Shown: piece by piece, positions 33,574 to 43,966 of the stretch | Position numbering within the stretch: the stretch's first letter is position 1 | How the letters are laid out: each line of letters starts with the position of its first letter | From: Cinclus cinclus | Lineage: Eukaryota > Chordata > Aves > Passeriformes > Cinclidae | DNA: 64,000 nt | Direction of reading: 5' to 3' | Assembly: GCF_963662255.1 (NCBI RefSeq) | Contig: NC_085072.1 | Coordinates: forward strand, 1,740,001-1,804,000 | The notes under the pieces: generated by a model | Seen by the model: only the letters and a program-made list of their open reading frames with translations | The model's database searches: none | What the model was told of the DNA's origin: nothing | Made by a program: the position numbers and the translations under genes

Positions 33574-35069
33574 AACAGCAATGTCCCTGCTGCAGGCAGG
33601 GCTTGGGATAAATGCATGCAGTTCTTTGCTTATTTTTCCACATTTCTGTGCCCTGAAAAAGTCCTTCCCTTCTGCTCCTCTCTCCCCCATAAAAGAGGTG
33701 TGAGGCCACAGAGGGATTTAGTGTTTTAAAGGAATTTCCAGCTCTGAGCTGGACATCCATGCAGCTCCGATGAAAATGTGCTCTCAGGGGCCGTGAGCCC
33801 AGCTTTAGAGCCTGGGCCAGGGCTCAGATAAGCCTCAGCAGAGCATCCAAACCTGGCAGATCTTTTCTGTGCTCTCCCCAAATGCTGGATTCTTTGAAGC
33901 CTTCCCAGGGCTGCTGGGCAGGAGATCAGAGCCACGGGGAGGGAGTTTGGACCCAGGGACCAGGGAAAAGCGTGGCAATAAAAACAAAAGGGACCAAAGG
34001 CCAACTCCAGTGCCACCAGTGCCCTCCACCATCTGCACATCTGCACCCTGGCTGTGCTGCAGAATTCCAGGGGGAATGGGATGCAGCAAGTGCCTGCTGA
34101 TGCAGAAGAAGATTTTGGATGCTGATCAAGGTACAGGTGGAACAGGTTCCAGCGAATAAATAAATAATTGTTAGAAAGCTGAAAGGAAGATGTGAGGATG
34201 AGATCAGAGAGAGCCAAAGGAATAAAATCTGTAGTAAAGGAACAAATAATCCTGGGGCTTTGGGGAGCTGGAAGAGACTGGACCAGCCACAGGAGAATGA
34301 AGGGGGTGAGATCCTTGGAAAAACCCTTGGAGGGTGGCAGAGCTCTGCTGGGCAGAGCCCTGCTCTGGGAGATCAGCAGGAGATGCTCAGGGATGAGGAA
34401 GGATGGAAATGTCACCCCTGTGTCCCTGGGGGCTCCCAGGGCTGCACGAGGGGAGATCACTCCCTGTCCCTGTGGAAGGACCTGCAGGGTCCTGGCAGGT
34501 CCATAACCCCTGGCTTTGGAGAGCAGGACACCGAGCACAGGTAACATCACCCCCCCAAGCCCCCAAACTCTCATTTTTCTCTGTGCCAGGTCACAATTCT
34601 CTCCCAGCTCCCCGGGGCTGTGCTGGAGGTGTTTGGTTCTGCCTCCGTCCATCCTTTCCAAACCCATTTCATTATCAAATGGCCTTGGGGGATCTGATCT
34701 GGAATGAGGACCTTGGCAGAGGTCCCAGAGACATCAGAGACCCATCCAGGTGAAACTGCCGCTCCCAAAAATGGGGAAGTAATTACAATTAATTAAAAAT
34801 CGTTAAACAAAGCTTGCTGGCTGCTGTTGCAGGTGCTGCTGGGTTGGTGGGTGCTGTGCCACCATGCCAGGCTGGGGGCAGTGGGAGAGGTGAGGAGCTG
34901 GTGCCTCTCGCAGCTCTCGGGGCTTGGTCAGAGATGATTTTGGAAATGGTGGAGGAGTTCACCGTGTCCCTGTGGTCCTGTCCTGTGGGATGAGCCTTTT
35001 CCTCCTGATGCTGACAGAGGTTCCCTTGCTGACCAGGGGCAGTGCTGGAGTTTTTGTGCACCTCAGTCT

Positions 35070-35070
<1 letters not shown>
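33574..35070. other. Unique non-coding sequence
   Basis: No transposon or repeat recognised. A minus-strand frame of 313 codons (33726-34667) is one of the longest outside repeats. Its translation shows no domain, signal peptide or motif I recognise and is best treated as chance in stop-poor sequence. Confidence 0.45.

Positions 35071-35100
<30 letters not shown>
35071..35100. repeat. (CAG)9 CAA trinucleotide repeat
   Basis: Nine perfect CAG and a final CAA. In one plus-strand frame it reads as polyglutamine within a 79-codon frame (34924-35163), but nothing else suggests an exon. Confidence 0.95.
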
Positions 35101-35102
<2 letters not shown>

Positions 35103-36293
35103 AGATTTCCCATTTTCTCTCAGCGTGATGGGCACGAGCCTGCCTCTGCCCAGGGAGCTCTGATAGTCCTGGTGCCAACACTGGCATTGCACAGGTTAAC
35201 TCTGCCCCACGGGGCTGCTCATTTCGAGGTGGGAATTCTTGACTGCCTGAAGAAAATTTCCAGCAGCCTTTCCTACAGCTGCCCGTGGGCAGGAGCTCCC
35301 CAGGGAAGGGCTCGGGAGCTCAGGGCAGTTTTCCAGGAGCAGCCCAGCAGCTCGGTGAGTTCCATTTCCAGGCCTCTCTGCATCTCCTCCGAGCCTCAGG
35401 AACATCGATAAATGCAGTGGAAAGGTCTGGTGTAAATAACAGGACTTTCTGCCTATTCTAATCAATAAAATATTGTTTATAGGAGCCCTGGTGGCCCTCT
35501 CAGCTGCACTGGAAGGTCTGGCAGCGGGTTTATAAACTTGCTTTCCAGGAGGCTGTGGCAGGGAGTGCTGCTCTGCCAGGGATGTAAATCAGACTAAGGT
35601 TTGTAGCTCCTGGTTTTGCTGTTTCTTTAAAACACAAGTGGCTGTATATGGCTTTTTTTGTTACTATTTTTCCTTGCTAGGCTGTAGCTTACTAAAGGAG
35701 GTGCAGAGGGTGGATGGATGGATTTTGTGCAGTTAAATTCTATGGATGTCTTCTCACATGCAGGGAGAGGGAAACAAGCAAACAAATAATGCTGTGATGG
35801 ATTCCCAGTATCTGCATTTAAAAGCCAAGCACCCCACAGAAAGCACAATAACTGCAGCCCATAACTCTCACTCTACAAAGCCAAACTGGGCACTGCTCTG
35901 CTAAATTATTTCCTTCTGCTGCCCACATCTCAGACTCTTCCTTCCCTAGATTTCATCTTGGCCTTTTGATATCCCACCAGCCAAAGACTCAGTGTGTGTA
36001 GCAAACCACACCAAGCCCCAACTTCACTTCTCCAAATATTAGCTCAGTCCTTACAGCAACACTTGATTTACAGAATGCTAAAATAATATAAATAATTTCT
36101 TCTTGTTTTCACAAGATTAGTTGCCAGATGCAGAGCTAGAAATGAGGGATGAAAGGTCTGTGCTTGCTGTTGGGCATCAACATCCTTTAATGATTTATTA
36201 ATGTCAACATTTCTATTTCCCATACAGACTGTTGCTCTATGTGTGCTTATTTATTTCAGTGCACAGCCAAAGGTCAGAGCTTGGAAAACAGTT
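35101..36293. other. Non-coding sequence, AT-rich from about 35600
   Basis: No gene. Bases 35600-36240 are AT-rich and mostly repeat-free (ATAATATAAATAATTTC, AATGATTTATTAATGTC). No recognisable transposon. Confidence 0.45.
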
Positions 36294-36533
36294 GTCACAC
36301 CTGGGACAGGGTGATTTTGTTTGTCACACCTGGGACAGGGTGGTTTTGTCTGTCACACCTGGGACAGGATGATTTTGTCTGTCACACCTGGGACAGGGTG
36401 GTTTTGTTGTCACACCTGGGACAGAGTGGCTTTGCTGTCACACCTGGGACAGGATGATTTTGTTTGTCACACCTGGAACAGGGTGGCTTTGTTGTCACAC
36501 CTGGGACAGGGTGGCTTTGCTGTCACACCTGGG
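36294..36533. repeat. 28-29-bp minisatellite, 8 copies plus partial
   Basis: Unit GTCACACCTGGGACAGGGTG plus GTTTTGTCT. Three 29-bp units come first, then mostly 28-bp ones that lost one base near the GTTT/GCT end. Each unit carries CACCTG, an E-box core. Confidence 0.95.
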
Positions 36534-36584
36534 CTCTCTCCCTGTCCCCTCCTCGGTGACAAGAGCTCTCCAGCAGTGTGGGAA

Positions 36585-36662
36585 TGCCCAGGAGCACCCT
36601 GGGCTAGGGGAAATTGTCCTAAATAAACTTTAATGTCCCCTCCCACCCAAACCCTGTGTGAC
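36585..36662 (+). mobile_element. Degenerate CR1 3' tail
   Basis: AGCACCCTGGGCTAGGGGAA, then CTTTAATGTCCCCTCCCACC and CAAACCCTGTG resemble the sense CR1 3' end with internal loss. Weak call. Confidence 0.5.
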
Positions 36663-37752
36663 TGCATGCTGTGCCCTCACCTGCACTGCAGCTCTGGATT
36701 AACAGGGAAATCCCTCTCCACAAATTTCCCAAAGCTTTCTGTCGAGTTGGAGCTGCTGCCTCCAGCGCTGGAGGTGTTTTTGAAGGACAAAAGCATGTGC
36801 CCACTCACACAAATCCACACAAAAACTCCTCGGCATCACTGAGAGCAGCTGATCCAGCAGAACAAAAAGAGCTCCAGGAGCAAGAGGGGCCTTTGTCCTT
36901 CTGCCCATGGCCAGACTTGAACAGCACCAAATGTCCAGCAACAGGGACAGAAAGCAACGTTTTACAAATAAATTCTATTTACTAAACATTCCGTATCTGT
37001 GGAAAGCAAGGGAGAGAATTATAATACAAACCAGCTTCATCTGACAACAAAGCCAAAAACTTATTGACTTGGAAATGTGTGTTTGAGCTATCAAAAAGGG
37101 CGATATTCAAATGGAAAAGTCTCCTTTCCTTTTTATTCAAGGCAAAACTCTGTTCCATGCATTCAGTAGATTTAGAATGATTTTATAGTGGTGTTGTCTG
37201 GAAAAAAAAAGAGCACAGGTTCTTTTAATGGGAGTTGTCATCTAAATAATTCCATATCATCAAGTAAAAATATAATTTATAAGGGGGAAAAAAAAAACCA
37301 GAGCAGCCTAAAGTCTCAGAGTCACCCACAAAATTGCTTATGAATGTGCTATTAGTTGGAGGTAAAAGTTAATGGAGAACTGGCTGGCCTTGGGGAGCAA
37401 TAAATGGGATACTGAGTCTGCTGCCCTAGGGCAGGATTTCAGAATTGGTCCAAGCCCACCGTGATTTGAAAGAAGTTCCCTCTGATGCTTATTTGTTGGT
37501 CTAAGTGAGATAATGCATTGATGAGCCTCAGCCTAATTCCAAATGAAAACCAGTTCCAGGATGATAATTTTTATTATAGGAATGCTCAGAGGCCACAGAC
37601 CGTGCCTGGATTTACAATTCCTGCCCATGGTACAAATCTTTCCCCCCGAGTGAGCGCAGAAGGAACATCCATAAATGAATGTGGGGCTGCTCCCAGGGCA
37701 GGGGAGAGGCAGAACCAAGGCTGGGTTTGGGAGCTGGGCTTTTCCTGCTGCC
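36663..37752. other. Non-coding sequence with island at 36940-37545
   Basis: The island is AT-rich and repeat-free: TTACTAAACATTCCGTATC, AAGGGCGATATTCAAATGG, TAGATTTAGAATGATTTTA and AAGTTAATGGAGAACTGG. Short A runs occur near 37200 and 37290. No coding potential. Confidence 0.4.
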
Positions 37753-37856
37753 ATCCCTGGGAGCAGCCTGGGGTAGGGGAAGGTGTCCCTGCCTGTGGCA
37801 GGGGTGGGACTGAGAGAGCTTTGAGTCCCTCCCAGCCCAAACCATTCCGTGATTAT
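37753..37856 (+). mobile_element. CR1 3' tail fragment
   Basis: Sense CR1 blocks GAGCAGCCTGGGGTAGGGGA, AGGTGTCCCTGCCTGTGGCA and GAGTCCCTCCCAGCCCAAAC, ending in CATTCCGTGATTA. Well preserved. Confidence 0.85.
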
Positions 37857-38827
37857 CTTTTTAATGTTTATATTTTTGTTCTGTATTTTTTTTTGTTTGT
37901 ATTTTTAATTTGCACAAACAGAACTCAGTTGACTTGTGATAAAGTGAGACCATTCCTCAAGCTCTCTGAAAGCCCCGGTGGAGGAGAAATCACCTCACTC
38001 CAGCACTGTGAAAAGGATGTGAAAAGTATCAAGGAGGGAAAGGACCTGCAGTTGTCCTTCAAACTCACCCAACAGAGAAATCCCAACTCTTGCAGAGGAG
38101 GCAGAGCTCGGTGGGTTTGGTGTCTGTGCTGTGCTCCTCCTCTCTGCAGTAATTTATCAATAATTCCATTGCTCAGAGGGCTTTGGAGCCTGGGCTGGGA
38201 AGCTTTAGCATGAGCAGGGAGAAAAAAAAAAAAAAGGATTAGATTAGAGGATTAGACATTAGACATTTATATGAATATGAATGGTCTTTGCAGCTACATC
38301 AGCCAGGAGAAAATTACATGGGGCTGATAATCTTCATGCTCGAGGGCCTAAGCCGCTCATGAGAGCCGGTCAAATTATTTGTTGGGAGCCATTTATTTGA
38401 AGAATTCAGCCCTTTTCTGTTTGTGTGCGGATCATGGTTTTTATTCATGCACTTCTTCCTCAGGACAGTTTGACGGCTGGGGCTGAGCTGGGAAGGGTTT
38501 ATCGTGGATATTCCATCAGTCATCCCCCAGCCGGGGTTTGTTCTCCGGAGGGAAGGTGAGGGGAGGAGAAAGAGCATCCCAGGGTAGAGCTGAGCTGAGA
38601 CAGGGCCCAGTCCTCTCCTGCTGCTCAAGCTGCAGCCTGGGTCTGTCCAGTAGGCAGCTTTTCTTCCTGAGTCAATGGAAAGCTGGAGTTTGCTGCTGGT
38701 TGGCATTAAAAACCTAAAAATCCTGAAGTGGCACAATGAGCAAGCTCTCAGTTGGTGCTGGCAAAGCAGAGCAAGAACAGGGAATAAGCAAAGGTCTCTC
38801 TCTTCTGGGGGAGCCCTGGGTTGAGAG
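37857..38827. other. Non-coding sequence with island at 38235-38460
   Basis: T-rich just after the CR1 end, A13 near 38222, then short GGATTAGA/GACATT repeats. The island (GGGGCTGATAATCTTCATGC, GCCATTTATTTGAAGAATTC) is repeat-free. No gene. Confidence 0.4.
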
Positions 38828-39698
38828 ATGTTTGAGGATTTCAATGTCCCAGCCTCAGCCTGTGCTGATCAAAATCCTTGGAGACCCCAAGTTTTAGGTA
38901 GGAGTGCTCCTGGCACACTCCAGACCCTCATTAAAACCTCCGGTTGTGTTCCTTGCCAGTTCAGCACAAAGTCATACCCAAGGAAATCACCCACGGCCAT
39001 CCCTGCTCCTCCTGCCCTTCAGCATCTCCCTCCCTTGCCCAAGACTGAAAATTCCACTGTGGCGGTGGCGTTTTTATCCCTGAGACCGTGGGGAGCAGGA
39101 TGGGCTGGGAGTGGTGGCAGCTGCCTGGTGCCCAAACCTCTGCACAAAGCCTCAGCTGGCCTGGGCAGTGTGAGCTTTATCCTGTGTGGAGCTCTAACTC
39201 CTCAGTGCACCTCCCTCGAGTGCTCCTGTGCTTCATTTTTGGACTTCACGAGTGTTTGTTTCTGTTCCTTTTTGCCAAGCTGGTTCCACTCGAGCCCTCC
39301 ATTAATAGCTCTGAAAAAAAAAAATCACACTCTGGTTGCAGGGAAGTTTGTGCAAGTGACAGCTTTCCTAACACGTCTGTGGAGCTTCCCAAAATATTGT
39401 GGAGGAGAAACGTGTGCGTGTGACTCTGCAAACAGACGTGTTCTGCAGGGCCCCTTTGTGCAGCCAGGGAAACACTCACACAGAACCAGGGAAACCGGGC
39501 CTGAAACCCTGGCAGGGGCTCTGACAAACATCCCAAGCCCTGCGAACTCTCTTAGTGCACGTGGGAATGTCACAGGACGTTCCCTGCTCACGAGTCGGGA
39601 GCAATCCACAGCCAGAGCTGGGGCTGCTGCCAGCCCTGCTGTCCCCCAGCACTCTGTGATGGGCTGGGGCAAAACTGGGATGGGAAAACAGAGCAGGG
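38828..39698. other. Unique sequence under a 402-codon plus-strand open frame
   Basis: The longest non-repetitive open frame of the window starts at 38828 and runs to 40036. Its translation has no recognisable domain or conserved motif. It reads through an A11 run at 39314-39324 and the antisense CR1 fragment at 39699. I therefore do not call a gene, although its length is unusual for chance. Confidence 0.4.
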
Positions 39699-39860
39699 GT
39701 GGGAGAGACACCCGAGATCACCCAGTCCAAACCGTGCCCAATCCCCACTTTGTCACCAGCCTGGAGCTCCGAGTGTCCTCTGGACACCTCTGGGGATGGG
39801 GACTCTGCCTGGGCAACCCCTTCCAAAGCCCGAGCACCCTTCCCATGAGCCAAGATCCCA
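39699..39860 (-). mobile_element. CR1 fragment, antisense
   Basis: GAGATCACCCAGTCCAAACC, GTCCTCTGGACACCTCTGGG, GATGGGGACTCTGCCTGGGC and CAACCCCTTCCAAAGCCC follow the antisense order of a CR1 3' region. Both ends are lost. It lies inside the 402-codon open frame. Confidence 0.65.
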
Positions 39861-40792
39861 GTGCTGCTGCAGATGGGACAGAAAGGGAAGGAGAGCAGCA
39901 AAGACACCTGAACCCCGAGAGCTGGGGGAGCCTTGGCTGCTCGACACTTAACAAAAAGAAACCAGAAAATCGGGGCTTCCTCTGCTCCGCAACCCGCGGC
40001 CATCACGGAAATTGGAAGAGACAGAATCACCATTGATACAAATTAAAAACAAATAAAAAGGGTACACAGCAGTGATTCCCAGAGTCCAGACTCCATTAGC
40101 AGCTGATTTACTGTGCACTGACCTGTGCTGTTTGCACGGGGAAGGTGCTGCCTCTGGATCCCTCGGCCGCGCGGCTCCGGCTCTCTCCAGTCAATAAACT
40201 ATTTAATTTAATGAGAAACAGTATTGATGGGTCCAGAATGCAGCTCCCCCTTCCTCTCCCTAACCCCCCCCCCCCCAAAAAAAAAAAACCAAAACAATAA
40301 ATAAAGGGGAAAAAAAAAGGTGGAAAAAAAATACACAGCTGCAAAGAGCAGATAAAGTCTTCAGCTCAGGGGTTCACTCTTTGGGTGTTTTCCCTTTTGT
40401 TATCTCATTAATTAAAGTCCCGAGAAGTCTCAGGTGATTTGGGAGTGCCAGAGCCTGGCAGGAAAGGTGCTGAAGGTGGGATTGCTGCAGGGACAGGGAC
40501 CCGGGGAGGAGATGATGCAGAGTGCAGTGTAGTGCCCTGACCTTCCCCAGAAAACAAATCCATGCAGGAAGAAGTTGCTCCAAAGAAAAATCTGTCACAT
40601 CAGCCAAGGAGAGCAGGTGCTGCTGGAAAGCCAGATTCTGTAACAACACTCTTGAGTGTTCCTGAGATGAAAGGTACACGAAGGATGTCACATCTCAAAA
40701 ATAATGTTAAAAAATGGGAAAATATAAATGCACGTGCCCAGGCAGCCCTCGGTGCTCAGTGCAGGTGTTCCCAAAGCAAAACCATGGAGCGG
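39861..40792. other. Unique non-coding sequence
   Basis: It contains the C/A homopolymer cluster at 40264. Otherwise mixed composition with TCAATAAACTATTTAATTTA near 40190. No gene. Confidence 0.45.
40264..40335. repeat. C13-A12 homopolymer pair with A-rich tail
   Basis: Thirteen C directly followed by twelve A, then ACCAAAACAATAAATAAAGG and further A8 runs. A sharp strand and composition switch. Confidence 0.9.
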
Positions 40793-40905
40793 TGGGATGG
40801 TTAAGGCTGGAAATGATCTGTAAAATTGTGCAGCTCGGTCGTGAACTCACCCTCACCACGTTCACCACCAAACCGTGTCCTCAAATGCTCTGTGCTAGAG
40901 GAGAG
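40793..40905 (-). mobile_element. CR1 3'-end fragment, divergent subfamily
   Basis: GGATGGTTAAGGCTGGAAAT, GATCTGTAAAATTGTGCAGC and CACCACCAAACCGTGTCCTC follow the CR1 antisense pattern (AGGTTGGAAAAGACCT... ACTAAACCATGTCCC). Diverged and truncated. Confidence 0.65.
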
Positions 40906-41563
40906 CCAGGGGCTGCGAGAGCCCAAGCTGGGTCACGCTGCATTTTCATCTCTAAATTATTCCGGGGGTCTTTCCCATGGACAGCCCTCCCTCAGTCCCT
41001 GCATGTCCCAGAACACAGAGGAAGGATCCAATTCCCAAGTTCATTAAAGTTCACCCTCCCCTGGGAATGAATTCCCAGCGAACCAAGCGTGAGTGAATTC
41101 CAGCTGATTGCTGTGAGTTGTCTGTAGTTAGCAGCCTGTAAAGAAAACACACATTTAAGGAAATTAGAGTAGCAAGACAAATGAGGTGGAACCATCAAGA
41201 GGAGCAGGAGCTGGAGATAATCCATATTTTAAAATAATGCAGCGGTTTGCAGGACTTGGAGGAAGAAATATTCTGTGGTTTTGTGCTTTGGGTCCCACAG
41301 CTCTGCCCTGCAATGAGACGTGAGCAGCCCGAGGGTGGGGAGCCAATACCTCACTGAGCTGAGAGTGCAAACCTCCCCCAGATCATTCCAGGGGGTGCTG
41401 GTGCCCTGATCCAGACTGAACCTGGCACCCTGGAATGGCTTTTCAGCCCATCCCGAGGTTTCCCGGCACCTCAGTGGGACACTGCCCTTGGCAAGGCAGG
41501 AAAAACAGCACCAAAAAACACCAAGCTGGGCAATCCTCCCCCTCCTTCCTCCCAGCTGGGTGT
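40906..41563. other. Unique non-coding sequence
   Basis: No gene, repeat or transposon recognised. Confidence 0.5.
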
Positions 41564-41927
41564 ATTGAATATTGAATATTGAATATTGAACACTGAATAT
41601 CGACTATTGAATATTGAACATTGAATATCGAATATTGAACATTGAATATTGAATATTGACTATTGAACATTGAATATTGAACATTGATTATCGAATATTG
41701 AATATTGAACATTGAATATTGAATATTGAACATTGAATATCGACTATTGAATACTGAACATTGAATATTGAACATTGAATATCGACTATTGAACATTGAC
41801 TATTGAATATTGAATATCGAACATTGAATATTGAACATTGAACACTGAAAATTGAACATTGAATATTGAACACTGAATATTGAACACTGAATATTGAGCA
41901 TTGAACATTGAATACTGAACATTGAAT
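41564..41927. repeat. AT-rich heptamer array, 52 units in perfect register
   Basis: 364 bp equals 52 x 7 with no indel. The base unit is ATTGAAT. Variants are mainly T to C at unit positions 2, 3 and 7 (ACTGAAT, ATCGAAT, ATTGAAC), with ATTGACT and singletons ATTGATT, ATTGAGC and ACTGAAA. AATATT palindromes recur. Minus-strand frames read as 7-residue repeats and are artefacts. Confidence 0.97.
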
Positions 41928-43749
41928 GTAGCCCTGGCATTGGCTGGCACAGCAAAGCCAGCCCACTGCTGTCTCAGGGTGCAAGAAAGCACAAGTGCCT
42001 GATAAAACAATTCCATCAACAGCCTGGCCCATGCTGCACAGTCCCCCAAAACAAACCAAGGATGTGCAGCTTTGCCATGGCAGGAATGCCAATCCCTGCC
42101 CACGGGGACTGGGGAGGTTCCTCTGCCCCACTCCTCATCTGCTGTTCCTGCATCTTCTGTCACTAAAACAGGAGGGAAGGACTGGAGCTGACGTTATTCC
42201 AGCTCAAGGAGTGAGGAAATTGTGCAATTTGCTGGAAATTAGCGTTTTCCTTGCTCGTGAGGAAGCTGGGGGGTGCAGGCAGGCAGAGGGGTGGGGTGGG
42301 GGCAGTGCCAGGGTGCCCACCCTGAGCAGCCCCCGTGGGCAGGGGCAGCCAGAGGACTCCTGATGCTCCTTTTCCAGCAGCCTGGATTCTGGAGAAGAAC
42401 CCTCAGACAGCACAAGAGGCATTTTCAGGGGCCCAGGTTTCCTCATTATGTATGGCAGCTGCGACTCCCTGTATGGGAAGCATTATTTTAAGCAAAAGAG
42501 GCAGATTGGGAGTGCAGACACAGGGAAGCATGGCAAATGAGAGAAACTTTGATCAAAATTCAAATCCAACTCAGCCTCCAGCTATCTGCTGAGCAGCCTG
42601 CATTCTCCTGGAGAGGTTTTTTCCCCTTTTTTACAGAACAGGAACATGAAGAAAGCACTTGGTATGAGGGAGGTCAATAGACACACTGCATTTCAGACGT
42701 TCAATTTAATCTCATTTTCTTTGGCCTCAGTGATTTGCTTTTCCAGGTCTGGTGGCCCCTTGAGAAACTTTTCATTCTCTCCTTTCAGGTGCTCAGTAAT
42801 GCAGTGTTAAGAGGACTTTTCCACTTTGTGGCCTAATTATGGAAAAATTCATTTCTGAGTGGGCTGTCTGGGCTGCTTTTACCCTGATTCCCTCTGCTCT
42901 CAAATCAGGCTCCTCGCAAGGCATCATTTACAGACAGCTAAAATCATCTTTTACAGGTGCTGCACCCCAGGGATGCTGAGTTGGGAATTCAGCAGCTCCT
43001 GGAGGAAGGGCTGTGCCCTGCTGGGACCCCTCTGCTCCTCCCCTGCTGCCCCCAGCCCAGCTCCCCCTGGCAAAGTCCTTGCTCCCAATCTGCTCCTGCA
43101 AAAACCCCACATTTCAAATCACTCCCCAGTCTGCCTCCCACATGTTGGAAAGACAAACACAGCTCCGGGCATGGGTTTAAAATGTAATTACCTTGAGAGG
43201 GGAGAGGGGCTGGGGGGGGCTGCTTTGACATCAGGTTTCATTCTGCTGTGACAATTATTCTACTTTAATGAAAGTTGAGGTGAGGGGGTGGGGGAACCCT
43301 TTAAAAATGAGCTTGTCCTGTTAAAAATGAGCTCTGTGAGATGGAGGAAACACACTGGAGAATAATCACAAATGTGGCTGCAGGTATTTCATCAGGGCAG
43401 GGGGCCTGGCAGGGTTCGTGGGACAGAGCAGGAATTATCTGCTCAGTGCCCCTGCAGCAGCCCAGCACCAGCAGAGCAGGAACGGGCTCAGGTCTCATTT
43501 CCTTCAGGGCAGGAACAAGGCGGTGACAGAAACCAGGCAGGACGAGGCCATTTGTCACCAAGCTGGGATTCCCTGTGCAGGGCAGCCCTGGCTGGCACCG
43601 AAACCAGAGCCAGCCCTGGGTGCGAAGGGGCTGGGAAGGGAACGGGGCAAATCCACGAGGAACGAGCCAGGAGTGGTCACTGATCAGAGCACTTTGGCTG
43701 CTTGGTGTCCCCAGATGTGTGAGAAGACAGCAGGGAACGGCTCTGGGCT
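41928..43749. other. Unique non-coding sequence
   Basis: No gene found. Bases 42530-42960 are AT-richer. A plus-strand frame of 213 codons (43418-44059) crosses the CR1 copy and is rejected. No tandem repeat. Confidence 0.5.
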
Positions 43750-43966
43750 GCAGCAGGGAGGGTTTAGGTGGGGTTTAGGAAGAAATCCTTCCCTGAGAGG
43801 GTGGGGAGAGCCTGGAATGGAATTGCCAGAGCAGCTCTGGATCCCTGGCAGTGCCCGAGGCCAGCCTGGGACAGTGAAGGTGTCTCTGGAGCACCAAGGG
43901 TGGCACCGGATGATCCTTGAGGTCCCTCCCAACCCAACCCAACCCATTCTGGCACTCGGTGACTAT
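43750..43966 (+). mobile_element. CR1 3'-end fragment, longest sense copy
   Basis: Ordered sense blocks: TTAGGAAGAAATCCTTCCCT, GAGAGGGTGGGGAGAGCCTG, CAGAGCAGCTCTGGATCCC, TGGCAGTGCCCGAGGCCAGC and GGTCCCTCCCAACCCAACCC, ending CATTCTGGCACTCGGTGA. About 25 bp seem deleted in the middle. Dead copy. Confidence 0.88.

Noticed and set aside
35041..35163. Polyglutamine exon
   Set aside because: Frame is short, has no recognisable flanking domain or convincing splice sites, and CAG runs occur in non-coding DNA.
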